Below, in pieces: positions 44,871 to 55,170 of a stretch of DNA of 64,000 bases (its first letter is position 1; each line of letters starts with the position of its first letter). Source of the stretch: Dolomedes plantarius (lineage: Eukaryota; Arthropoda; Arachnida; Araneae; Dolomedidae); NCBI GenBank assembly GCA_907164885.2, contig OU015501.1:23631591-23695590 (forward strand), read 5' to 3'. A program made the position numbers and the translations under genes. The notes under the pieces were generated by a model that ran no database searches, was not told where the DNA came from, and saw only the letters and a list, made by a program, of their open reading frames with translations.

Positions 44871-45037
44871 GAAAATGTAGTTTTTTTCGGATAAAAATTC
44901 GTTTGTTTCTTTATAACTAGCAGTTTATTATTTTATTTTTCGGTAGATGAGAGAGAAATAAAAAGTTATTTGACACCTCCCCCGAACACGTATACACAGA
45001 TCAACATACATATACTCAAATTCAAACAGCTATCCAA
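44871..45037 (+). repeat. Left arm of a long inverted repeat
   Basis: These 167 bp, from GAAAATGTAGTTTTTTTCGG to CAGCTATCCAA, are inverted at 46705-46871. Identity is about 85% by eye. Shared landmarks are TAAAAATTCGTTT, TTTCTTTATAACTAG, AGTTATTTGACACCTC and CGAACACG. It may be the TIR of a roughly 2-kb foldback element. Confidence 0.85.
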
Positions 45038-45912
45038 CTTAAATGTCAATTTTATTCGCAGAAAAATGGCTCGTTAAAAAATTGGTCTCTATCAAGAAAT
45101 CAAAACTTGAGAATTTTCACGTTTGTGAGAGCACGAATTTAAAATGTTGCATCATATGTGTATAAATGCTTAATGTGACATAAATGAATAAGATTCTCTT
45201 TCATTCTTCTACAATTAAATTTGAAAACAGCACACATATCAATATTTTCTTTGTTATTCGAAAAGAATACTTTAATAATTTTAAGGCCTGAAATTATATT
45301 TCATTCATTAAAGCTGAATTTCTGGTACATTAATACAAATTTAAGTCGGTAAGTATTTAATTTCTTTTAGATTTTTTTTTTTGAAGGGGGAGAGGTTTGA
45401 TGAGTCACTGAAGGGATGTAGCTTCTTTTTCGGTCTCTAAATAGTAAATTGATAGAAAAAAGTAGAGCTAAAATTTAATTCCCCGGCAGATATGGAAATA
45501 TTTCGAATTACAACTCCGAGCATTAAAATTCTATAAAATCAGTCTTCAAACTGAGACCACTGCTAAAGTTTTAGCTCTAATAGAGTTTTAAAATGCTAGT
45601 GTACTTTCTACAAAATTATTTTATTTCGTTGATCACTTAATTAGTACGTCATATATATAAAATAACTTTGAAACTATTTCTAAAGAACTAATATGAATTC
45701 TGTTGAACATAATTCTATAGATTTCGACAATTGTTAGTCGAATAGTTCTATAACGGAGATACATTATGGTAACAGGTCTAATGTGGCCTTTAAGGAATCT
45801 CATCTGCCCCGCTCCATCTTCTTCTCTACTTGCATTCCTGTGACCCCCCGTCATCATTTTATCGAAGAACGTTTAAAGTAAATGTGAAGCATTAAATTTC
45901 TTTGATGTATTT
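45038..45912. other. Interior of inverted-repeat structure, no gene seen
   Basis: AT-rich sequence between the inverted arms. The short minus-strand frame at 45633-45857 has no recognisable domain. Confidence 0.45.
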
Positions 45913-47438
45913 GGTCAAATGGAGTAATTGTAAACAGTATATGAATCATCGATATATTTTAACATATAATTTGGGTTTAAAATTGTAATAACTGTCAATG
46001 ACACTTACTTTAACCTTTCTTATTACCTTGCAAATAAAAAATTGATGAAGTACCAATGTTGAAGAGCTCTCAAATACAATTTACAATTATCCTTTCCATT
46101 TACAACTACCACGAAAACATAGGGGTAATTGTAAAGAAGTCTTTTCTTTATTTTTTAAATAAAATACGGATACGAAAAGGGAGGTAATTGTAAATCAGTT
46201 GCCATTATACTGCTTCATGTTGTGTTAAAAAATTAACTATATGTTTACGATTATAATTTTAAATGATAAAGTAGGATAGCTCTGTAAGAAACAATAGTAC
46301 CAATCAGTTCCTGGAGCACAATCGTTGAATAGTGTATTGAGATTGTTTGCTTTGAAATATTAAGTGATAATATTAACATGATCATATCTATAACGATATC
46401 ATATTTATTGCACGGATAACCCATTCGAGCTCTAGCTGTAAAACAATTCACCAACCATGTCTATTTCATCTACCCAAATCTATCACTACGTCTTGGGTAG
46501 GCTTGGTCCTCTATCTTCACCATGTTTATTTCATTTTGATGCGATAATGCTATTAATAGATTAAGACGGCCAGCACCTAATCTATTAATACAACTTTTCT
46601 TCCTTTTATTCGATGAAAAATAACACTTCTAGGTACTCCATACCGTTCCTAGGCCTTGTAAGTCAGTTGTTTTGATTTTCTTAAAATTAAATTAACCAGT
46701 TCATTTGGATAGCTGTTTAAATTTGAGTATGTGTGTGTTGATATGTGTATGCGTGTTCGGAGAGGTGTCAAATAACTTTATATATCTTTCTCATCTATCG
46801 GAAAAGAAAAAAATAAATTACTAGTTATAAAGAAATAAACGAATTTTTATCAGAAAAAAAATGACATTTTCGTCGTTCATTTAATTAAGGTAAATGATGA
46901 TATACTTATGTTAATTTATCCTCGACTGCTCTTATTCGGGCCTCTTTGGAGTAAGACGGTCCAGATAATCAAAAATCACTTCGGTACTGGGTACTGCCTT
47001 TTTAAAAATTAATATTGTGTTATAATATAGCCCTATAATGCTATTTAGAAAATTATTTATTAAATAACAGCATTCACAACTGCCCAAAAATCATATTTAC
47101 ATTTACCCCATTCAGAATACTTCTGGGGTCTCGCTTGAGCCTATTTTGGGAATACCTTTACCTAACACTATGTCAATGGAGAATGGTATTTTTACCTTGA
47201 TATTGTTTTTGTGCAGTAATAGCCTTATTTGTTCTCAAAATAAGAATTTCTTACTTTTCAAACTTTTTTCATAGAAAAACTTCAATCACAAATATTAACA
47301 AATAACCTCCAACTAGCATAATAACAACACTCTGCAGTTATAGAGGGAAGTTAAAGAGATGTTGTAATGACGATGTAACCAATATTCTCTGAATCAAAGC
47401 TGAAATTTTCCTTTTGTTTACAATTACCCCACTTGACC
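45913..47438. mobile_element. TIR element with GGTAATTGTAAA repeats
   Basis: GGTCAAATGGAGTAATTGTA at 45913 is matched by the inverted GGTCAAGTGGGGTAATTGTA ending at 47438. The word GGTAATTGTAAA recurs at 46128 and 46185, and inverted at about 46078, 47094 and 47415, mostly within a few hundred bases of the ends. The size is 1526 bp with no coding frame. It overlaps the right arm of the larger inverted repeat (46705-46871), so the two structures are interleaved. The superfamily is not determined. Confidence 0.6.
46705..46871 (-). repeat. Right arm of a long inverted repeat
   Basis: Inverted partner of 44871-45037 (see that entry). The 167-bp length is the same in both arms, with no large indel. 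Confidence 0.85.
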
Positions 47439-47449
47439 CTATATGCCAT

Positions 47450-48660
47450 AGGTGGCCAAACTGCGGATCTTTTCACTTTTTTTGCGGCTCTTGATTCAAT
47501 AAGCAAATTTTTAAATAATTTATACAAGAATGTGTTATAAATTGATCTTTAGGTTTTTAAAATACAATTTCTTTATGAAGTTGGGAAATTTCAACCCAGA
47601 TTTTGACAACAGATTTGAAAATATGGAGGATCTTAAACCTACCGCGGTATTTTTCCTCAATCCTTTTTCATATGGTAGTTCCCGATATAGCTGATGCTGA
47701 AATGAAGCTAATAGAGACGCGACTCTACAATTACAGTGATTTCCGCTTATAAGAATCACGTTTGTTATTACTGTTTTTGATTCTTATAAGCGGTTGATTC
47801 TTATAACCGAAATTTAGGTTTTTGGACTGGAACACACACACCTATATATACATATATTAGATAATTTACCATAAAATACTCTTTAATTTACATTAACTAT
47901 CTTTTATTAAAATTTTTTTATAGTTTTAAAAATAAAACTTAATTTTTAGACTTATAAGTAGATACACATGATTATAGTAAGAGAAGAAAAAAATACAATA
48001 TTTGTTACAAGTTACAACATACCTGCTTAACAGTTTTAACATTTCAACTACAGGAAGGGAGCAAGAAAAAGTTTTCTACTGTAGTTTGACGTAATGAAGT
48101 TTTCAGAAGGCTGTTTATACCTCTTTCAATACTTATAGTCTCAGACGAAGATTTACTCGGACGGGTAAAGTTGCCCCCGGGTCAAGCTAATAGGACAGTG
48201 TTGTGGTAAAGCGTTTAAGGGGAAACGATTATGTTATGTCTAATAAAGAAAGGGGTGAATTTTACGACTACATTCCATCCCATCTTATCAATCTTTCTTT
48301 AAAAAAAAGAACGAACTTTGCCTTTTGAGGGTTTAAGTAGGTTTTTTGGAAAAATGGAAGTAAAGCGAAGAGTGTAAACTGATTCTTAAAACCGGTGGAT
48401 TGATTCTTTAAAGCGAAAATTTTAACATGGAAATAATTCATTTGTTTTTGTTTTCGCGATATTGATTCTTAAAAACGGTTGATTATTATAACCAGTGATC
48501 ACTATAAGCGGTGGTTACTGTATTCCACATATTAAGTGTATATTTGCTAGAATTTCAGAAACTTATTCCAGAATCAAAATACAAAATTAGCGGCATTTAA
48601 AATAACCTCCATTTTTGGTACAATTTACAAATGAGTCCTTGTATTAAGCATTTAAGTTGA
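47450..48660 (+). pseudogene. hAT remnant split by a pogo-like element
   Basis: At 47452 CATAGGTGGCCAAACTGCGG looks like a decayed hAT terminus. Downstream the + strand reads KLGNFNPDFDNRFENMEDLK and then FLNPFSYG near 47575-47680, the late hAT block usually written RFxDxxxxxxxxxFLxNPF. It ends at the insertion of a pogo-like element at 47734. Beyond 48522 fragments are too decayed to read safely. Many stops. Confidence 0.6.
47734..48520 (-). mobile_element. pogo/Tigger-like non-autonomous element, copy C
   Basis: This is an inverted, shorter (787 bp) sister of 2201-3178. It starts CAGTGATTTCCGCTTATAAG and ends GCGGTGGTTACTG, with TA on both sides (47732-47733 and 48521-48522). Unlike copies A and B it is not in a TA microsatellite but in a dead hAT transposase. 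It lacks about 170 bp present in copy A. Confidence 0.85.
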
Positions 48661-49680
48661 AAAAAAAAATAAACAACGTTCAGTGTTGACAGGTCAATAT
48701 TGCTACGAAACGGTCAATATTGCTAGAACTGCTACGAAATTCAACAACTCAATATATGCTAGATTTGAATAACTTGCAAAACAATTAAAAGAAAAATAAT
48801 TATTTGAGCTGTTAAAACTATTTAAGAATCAAGAAATATTTATTATCATAACAATTAAAGAATGATATATTTAAACAAAAACATTAAAAAAAACGCTTAA
48901 AATGTCTTTCATATGAAATATAACCATTTTTTTCACGTTTTTGGATTGTAGTTTGTAGATATTTCCAAAGAGTTATTAACACTGTTTGTCTTGACCCCCC
49001 TTGTCATATGCTCTAGTTTCTCGGTAGTTGTGCATTTCTTATTCCTTACAGTGAATTAATGTGTAGGCTATCTAGCTCCGTCAGGTGAAAAACTAGTCCG
49101 GGCATATCTGTTACAAACGTAAGTTTTTAATATATTATCTTGTGAGGGAAGCTAAAATTAGTGCCCTAAGAAGAATCAAGCATCCTCAGATATGAGTCAC
49201 TGTCACAGTCACTCGGCGTATTCAAAACAAAGCTGAAAACTTGAAAGACACATCAAAAGTTAAACCACTTTAGACATTTTCTGTAGAAGTGGATAAGATA
49301 ACAGGTATTCCTAACATAGCACGGTTATGTAAACGTATTTGCGATGATGAGACACATTAGTATTCCTGAAGAACCTTTGGACGTGTTTCGATGTCAAAAA
49401 CAGCTGCCGGATATGACTTTTTAACGAGCGTAGAAAATACCCCAGAAAAGATTGAAATTCGCTGGGGAAAACGGTAAGAGTGACTACTCGTACAATGGTG
49501 CTCCTGCGACGGTTATCATCAATAGCAGATTTTTTACAAAAATCAAATCTTATATCGTTTTCTAAGATTATTTAATTAAAGCCATTTTGATGTATTGTAC
49601 ACCTAGAATCCCTTCGTGCTAAAGAGTTAACACAAGAGTTACCAAGCCAGTGAAAATGACTGGCTTTAACATTTGTAGAA
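48661..49680. other. Unrecognised, low coding potential
   Basis: Between about 49150 and 49480 a broken + frame reads VDKITGIPNIARLCKRICDD and FGRVSMSKTAAGYDFLTSVE. This looks like old coding sequence of no family I can name. No terminal repeats. Confidence 0.3.
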
Positions 49681-49689
49681 ATAGGTACA

Positions 49690-49870
49690 TGATAACCAGG
49701 GGGGGGGGCAGGGGGCCCTGCCCCCCCCAAGAAGTAGAAATATTGATTTTGCATTAGAAATATTTTTATTCATCCATCTCGCCCCTTCCCATGCATTATA
49801 AATATTTTTATCCATTCATCCCCCCCCCCCCCCCCCCAAGAAAAAATCCTGGGTGCACCACTGCATCATA
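49690..49870. repeat. G/C homopolymer patches with hAT-like end
   Basis: A G-run/C-run block at 49699-49729 and a C-run at 49822-49838 flank AT-rich sequence. Inverted, the right side reads CAGTGGTGCACCCAGGATTT from 49863, similar to hAT-type termini. No partner end was found. Confidence 0.4.
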
Positions 49871-49969
49871 ATTTTCGGTTATTCTGTTTGAAACATGTAA
49901 CATATTACAGACATAGTAGTTAAAACTGGGAACTTAATATACATGCTCATGCTCTGAACTACAGAGAGT

Positions 49970-50334
49970 ATATGATTTCTCTGGACGAACTGGTTTTACA
50001 CTCAGTAAAACTGCTCTAGTGAGATTAGGTGGCTTAGTCAAAGTGCTGATCTCAAAAGATTCTTCAGGAAATCGAGAGCTTTACGCAATTCAAGAGAAAA
50101 TTATTGCCACAGCTTACTGAGCGAGACAGGATCAAAGACATAGTTTTAACAATTCCTTATAACAACTGCAAATATCTTCTCAACGATTTTTACAAACTAA
50201 AAAGGAAAATGTACGATTCGATTCACTTATTTCGATCTCCTTTGTGCCTGTACAGGAAAGTCAATCAACAAAGATCTATTCCATTTCCTTTTCTGTACTG
50301 GAAATCTGTGTCAACAACGGAAGTGACGGTGTGA
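49970..50334 (+). pseudogene. Unrecognised coding-like fragment
   Basis: A + frame reads FSGRTGFTLSKTALVRLGGL and then VKVLISKDSSGNRELYAIQE. A one-frame shift near 50095 continues into PQLTERDRIKDIVLTIPYNN and then CKYLLNDFYKLKRKM to a stop at 50334. Smooth composition across the shift suggests a once continuous gene, probably from a mobile element. I cannot assign a family. Confidence 0.35.
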
Positions 50335-50875
50335 ATAAGCAAAATTTTGGAACTAAAATAGTTTTTCTTTATGTTTTCAGATTTCAGAAACTATGAACCC
50401 GAGTTAAAATGGTTCAATAGATCTGCTAGTCTAGAAAAGTCTAGGAAACTTTTGAACCCATCTCAGTTACTTGTTTATACTTTCCATAAATATTGAAAAT
50501 TTTATAATTAAAAAATAAGAATATTTTTTTATCGATTAACTCTGGAAGTATTCTAAAATAGATACGGGAAAATTTGTTATTTAATTATTTACATACGTAA
50601 GCAAGTACCACATTGTTCTGGGAACTCTAACGAGATCAAAAATAAATTATCTTAAACTAATTTACAATTGTTTTATTTTATAACTTTCTGGTTTTATAAT
50701 AATGAAAATTTTTATATCACTCCATCAGAGGGAATTACACATAACAAAGTTCTGGCAAGTAAAGACAAATACTCCAATTACGTAAACTGAGCTCTTTAAA
50801 TTAGATTATCGTATTGTTTCTAATGCTCCTTGGCCGGACGTATTCAAGACTAGGTCTACATAGGCTACCGGGCTA
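50335..50875. other. Intergenic, nothing recognised
   Basis: AT-rich sequence, no supported gene or repeat. Confidence 0.5.
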
Positions 50876-51215
50876 AGGCGTGCGGCTCCAGTTTGTAATG
50901 GTTCACAAGGGTCGGAGTCCGATTTGTCTAGGTGCCAGCCCTAATTTACTGAGCAACTCTATGGACTATATCTGGGGGATCGTACCATCTCCCACCCTCT
51001 CTGACCCCAAAGAAGGAAGATTATTGTGTTTGCAGATTAAAGTTGTTAAATGGTATGATTTTAGGCCAACTTTTGGACCACTGTGTTCTTGGACCAGTTT
51101 TGGTGGCTGATTTTAATCTTTGTAATATGAAAGTGATTTGCTTGCCTGTTTCACTTTAGATTTAGCCAGGTGCCACCTCAATTTTGTCCGAGCAACCCCG
51201 AGGTCAGTCAGGTTT
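50876..51215 (-). repeat. tRNA-derived SINE bodies, copies 4 and 5 (inverted)
   Basis: On the minus strand 51020-50880 gives a GTACGATCCCCCAGATATAG-type body with the TGGCACCTAGACAAATCGGA region. 51215-51165 repeats the start of the same body (GGGGTTGCTCGGACAAAATT). The second piece may be a separate truncated insertion. Both match the body of the SINE at 32945 and 40690. Confidence 0.6.
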
Positions 51216-51518
51216 TGCTGACAAAATTTTCGGTTTTGACACGACTACGTAAAAACAATGTAAAACTTGAAAATAAAAACATATTGTTATCTACGAAAGT
51301 AAAGCATTATTTTGCCTGTTTGATCTATCTAACACGTGCAAACAATTGCACTTATCTTATTGATAGCTTGAATAAAATATCAAATTTTAAAGCGTTAATA
51401 AATTTATTAACATTTTGTAGCAATTAAGGAATTATCGTATTCATATCACAAATAATTATTCCTTTTATTGACGTTCACAATTGTTACATTACAAATTCTT
51501 CAGATGTTTTTAATAGTA

Positions 51519-52951
51519 CAGTGGACGCTCGTTAATTCGAACTCGGTTAATTCGAACTTTCGGTTAATTCGAACTAATCCAAAGGCCCCAAAAAACTTGT
51601 ATTGGAGTTAATGTTAAAAATATCTCATTAATTCGAACTAAATTTTTATCACTTCGGTTAATTCGAACTAAAAATTTGACAAAAAAAATTCTTTTTCCTC
51701 GTTTAATAGAGAAAATACACACTGTATTTATTATTTTGTGTGTCAAAATTTCTTTTCTGTGTAAAGAGGCCCATGCCTGCATTCCTAGACTATTGCATGT
51801 CCGCTAAACGTTAGTAGCTATTGTCCTTCTTATTAGTGCTAAACGGAAAAAGCAATTTTCCTTTATTCTGATCGATTTTCTTAGAATTTCAGAAAAACTA
51901 GTCTTTACTATAGATTCTAGGGAGCTGCGTCAGTTATAACTGCAGTGCAGACAAGTTAATGTGGTCTAGTTTTTCTTCCTCATTGTGTGGTGTGAACGTG
52001 TAAAAATTCAGGATGTCTACACGTGGAAAGTACAAAACCCTAACTTTGAAGAAAAAGGTAGAAATTTTAAAGAAAGTAGAGAATGGCGAATGTAAAACAA
52101 AGTTAGAAGCTGACTATAGAAATTAAAAAAATGCCTTGTCAACTAATTTGAAAAACAAGGAGTCAATTTTAGATTCATGGGAAAAATCAAAATTTGCTAG
52201 AGGAAGGAAACGCATGGGAAATGCGTCCCAAGAAGTTCTAGAAAAAGCTCTACTGCTATGGTTCCAGGATGTTAGATCTCGAAATTTTCCGATAAATGGA
52301 CCCCTAGTGCTGACGAAGGCTGATGAATAGGCAATTCGAATGGGTATTGAAAATTTTAAATGCAGTGATGGATGGCTTTCTCGATTTAAGTCAAGGCACA
52401 ATATTTCTTATCAAACTGTATGTGGCCAAAGCTCTGATGTAATCGAAGATGTATGCACTAATTTCGGTAGGAAACTGCCAGGGCTTTTCTCTACTTACCT
52501 GCCGAAAGATATTTCTAATGCGGCCATAATGGTCAAAGCCATAATAGACTCTATTAAAACTCTGAAAGCATTTATTTAGATGAAACCTTCCTCTGAAAAG
52601 GAATTGAAATGTTTACTTCAAATCGAGAAGCTGGCTGAACAATGTAGGCATCATAAACAGAACCAAACATCCATTTTACAGTTTTTCCCCAAAGTGTAAT
52701 TCATATTTTTAATAAAAGTTTACTTTATACTGCATATCTTCTGCTTCATTTTATGATTAATGTAAGTCTGTATTGCTTTTTAATATGTTTAACTTTAGAT
52801 AACATAGTATAATATATTTTCTGGGGTTATACATACTAGGAGAGTTTCTTCTTCAGTGATACACATTTAAAGTTATATATTTTCTCTTAACATCGGATAA
52901 TTCGAACTTTTTTCTGAGAACCTTCGATTTCTAATTAACGAGCGTCCACTG
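51519..52951 (+). mobile_element. Tigger/pogo element, internally deleted
   Basis: CAGTGGACGCTCGTTAATTC at the left and its inversion ending GAGCGTCCACTG at the right are flanked by TA (51517-51518 and 52952-52953). AATTCGAACT recurs five or more times near the left end and again near the right end. It encodes the N- and C-terminal parts of a Tigger transposase but no DDE core. Size 1433 bp. Confidence 0.92.
52013..52699 (+). pseudogene. Tigger transposase without its DDE core
   Basis: It starts MSTRGKYKTLTLKKKVEILK, a CENP-B N-terminal HTH. A TAA follows DYRN. Then NLKNKESILDSWEKSKFARG and the second HTH (HTH_Tnp_Tc5) QEVLEKALLLWFQDVRSRNF, a TAG after TKADE, and SDGWLSRFKSRHNISYQTVC. From about 52460 the catalytic DDE domain is missing. 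The sequence jumps to a C-terminal segment ending QNQTSILQFFPKV and TAA at 52699, the usual Tigger tail. It could at most make DNA-binding fragments. Confidence 0.88.
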
Positions 52952-52953
52952 TA

Positions 52954-53932
52954 TTAACATAAAGTTTATCAGCATTAGTTTAAAAATATTTATTTTCTTT
53001 AAGTATGAATGATAACGATTTAACGTTTTTAGAACTGTATTTTTGTTGTAGTTGAGCAAATATATATGTCACTAAACCATTCATTTAAAACCACATGGAC
53101 GAGATATATTCTGTAAACGTGGAGCTATAGCATTACGTGCGATAAACTCACAGGAAACCTGCAGTTAAAAGATGAGATTTAGTTTATAGTTATTTATTAC
53201 TAATTAAAATTGCAGAAAATACAGTCATGCCCTTTTGTTATGGAATAATTAAGAATGATGGCAAGATAGGGATAAATTCCCTTTATTAAAAATGATCCTC
53301 GGTTATGTTCTGCTATTGCATCGAACTGTAGAATATACAATATTAATGAAGTAGATCCATTTTTGCTGGATCCTACAGAACAAGAACGCATATCCACCAC
53401 AAAGAAATGCATCTTACACACACCTATCATAATTAGTTATTTAATTCAACAGAGGATACATGATCTAAAAAGTAATCCTTTTGTTTTTTGTTATACCACA
53501 TATTAGCATGCAATGTCTAGGACTTTAAAAAAGCCAAGACATTGCATAATTATATGTGTACTCTTCTGAAGAAATTCTGCAAAACAAATTTTCGTTTTTT
53601 TTCCTTCGATGTTTTTCTAGTAAACTATATTTAAGGACAAGGAACAAACATTTGAGTATGTAATACTAATCCTTATATTTAAACAACTTAACTAAAAATG
53701 AAACGCTTCGATACATTTTATTTGTCATTAGAAGTTTATGTTAGGGCTTTTAAGATAAAAATGCATATAAATAATAGAAATTCTTACGAGAAAATGTTCA
53801 TATTTTATACAATTTAGTTCCTCTTGGTTTAAATATACAATTTACTGTTAGCTCTTCTCTTTTCAGAAAAAAGGCTTCTCAATATAAACTTGTAATAACT
53901 AATATCATGATATTTTATTACTGTCATTCCAG
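52954..53932. other. Upstream region/intron of second secreted-protein gene
   Basis: No coding support. It presumably includes the 3' part of the 5' UTR intron of the gene at 53936, since an acceptor CATTCCAG ends at 53932 with TAACTAAT branch-like words near 53896. A second acceptor-like site, CTCTTCTCTTTTCAG, ends near 53867. I could not identify the first exon or its promoter. Confidence 0.45.
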
Positions 53933-53935
53933 ACA

Positions 53936-54430
53936 ATGAAGCTGATTTTCACGCTCATCGTGGCAAGTTTCTTCATAGATTCATCAAATGCAACGCCCAA
54001 ATATTCAGTTCCTGTAGACAAGGTGAAACCCAGCATCACCAAAGGCCCACCTATTCCAGCAAACAGCTTGAAGAACTACGTAGACTTTGATCTCAAATCC
54101 CAGAGCAGCCGATTTGGAAAGGATGAATTCCATCACTACGTTCCTTACGATCATTACTATCCAAGCTATGATTATAGCCCTTACTACTATGGAAAAGGGC
54201 ATGACTACCATTATATGCTTCCCTATATTATTGGAGGTTTCGGCATCTTAATTCTACCCATCCTTACTCTCATGCTGACCCTGGCAGTCAACATAGCACC
54301 CGCAAGTTCCATTCCTACAGCTGTAACGACCGCAACGGGAAAGTTCATGGATTCCTTCAATTCGACAAAATTAATCTCCGATTTTCGAGACAAACTTGAA
54401 ACCGCACTGAACAAATATGGCAAAGAATGA
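53936..54430 (+). CDS. Secreted/membrane protein with hydrophobic core (164 aa)
   Basis: Function unknown. Residues 1-19 form a signal peptide (MKLIFTLIVASFFIDSSNA). Residues 20-65 are hydrophilic with KPS and PP motifs. Residues 66-92 are strikingly Tyr/His-rich (HHYVPYDHYYPSYDYSPYYY). Residues 94-118 form a long hydrophobic segment (MLPYIIGGFGILILPILTLM). Then come a Thr/Ala stretch (AVTTATGKF), FNSTKL with a possible N-glycosylation site, and a charged helix DFRDKLETALNKYGKE. No Cys. It is one coding exon with a 3' splice site only 3 nt before the ATG. The plan parallels the 129-aa protein at 10878: same order of parts, same 5' intron position, same strand. Probably an arthropod extracellular or cuticular protein, but this is inference. 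Confidence 0.82.
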   Translation: MKLIFTLIVASFFIDSSNATPKYSVPVDKVKPSITKGPPIPANSLKNYVDFDLKSQSSRFGKDEFHHYVPYDHYYPSYDYSPYYYGKGHDYHYMLPYIIGGFGILILPILTLMLTLAVNIAPASSIPTAVTTATGKFMDSFNSTKLISDFRDKLETALNKYGKE

Positions 54431-54670
54431 ATAACCCACCATTATGTTACTCTTGGTGAAAAAATGTTTCGGAGTAGAAGAAAAACAAAAATAAAAACAA
54501 AAGATTATTTAATTCCATTTTATATTGTGTTTTACTTCGACAGTGACTCAATCACAACAGAAATACACCAACATTTATTTGAATTATTTAGAGTGATAAA
54601 GATTAGTTTGATAGAATCCTGCAACAAGAAACCGGGCTACACTGCACTGAAATTTAGATAAATGAGTTTT

Positions 54671-54676
54671 AATAAA
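54671..54676 (+). terminator. Polyadenylation signal AATAAA
   Basis: AATAAA 241 nt after the stop of the 164-aa gene. An earlier AAATAAAAA-type stretch at about 54489 could be an alternative. Confidence 0.6.
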
Positions 54677-54688
54677 GCATTAAATTAA

Positions 54689-54770
54689 ACCAGCTATTTA
54701 ACTCTACCAGCTATTTAACTCACCACCTATTTAACTTCAGCTGACTACCAGCTATTTAACTCAACGTTTT
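54689..54770. repeat. ACCAGCTATTTAACTC tandem repeat
   Basis: The word CCAGCTATTTAACT occurs three times, plus one CACCTATTTAACTT variant, directly after the predicted 3' end of the gene. Confidence 0.85.
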
Positions 54771-54916
54771 AACTTTTGTTGGTTGGTTCATTGTTGCATA
54801 ACACTGACTAATTCTACTTGACTATATTTATTAAAACTTTTCCCCTCTATCTTATAAACAGCTTATAGCAGAAGTTACATTTTCAAGTCTTCCTTTTAAA
54901 TTACATAAAACATATA

Positions 54917-55071
54917 GAGTGGAAACTCGATCGATCGTTCCCCGAATCATCGTTTTTCCGTATGTGTCGTTTATTTCACCCACTCCCGACGATCATATTG
55001 TTTTGTTATGTTCCGCATTTATCGTTCAGTTCAGTCGATCCTTTGGAAAACGATAGATCGAGATTCCACTG
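54917..55071. mobile_element. 155-bp Tigger-type MITE
   Basis: GAGTGGAAACTCGATCGATC at the left matches the inverted right end CAGTGGAATCTCGATCTATC. TA flanks both (54915-54916 and 55072-55073). Short spacing and CAGTGGAA ends fit a pogo/Tigger derivative. Confidence 0.8.
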
Positions 55072-55170
55072 TATTTAAAAAAAACGAAAATATTGCTCCT
55101 TTATTTGAAAAATTCTAAATTTGAAACAGCAAAAACTTCTGTAACCGATTTTATTTTAGGAATAAAAATA

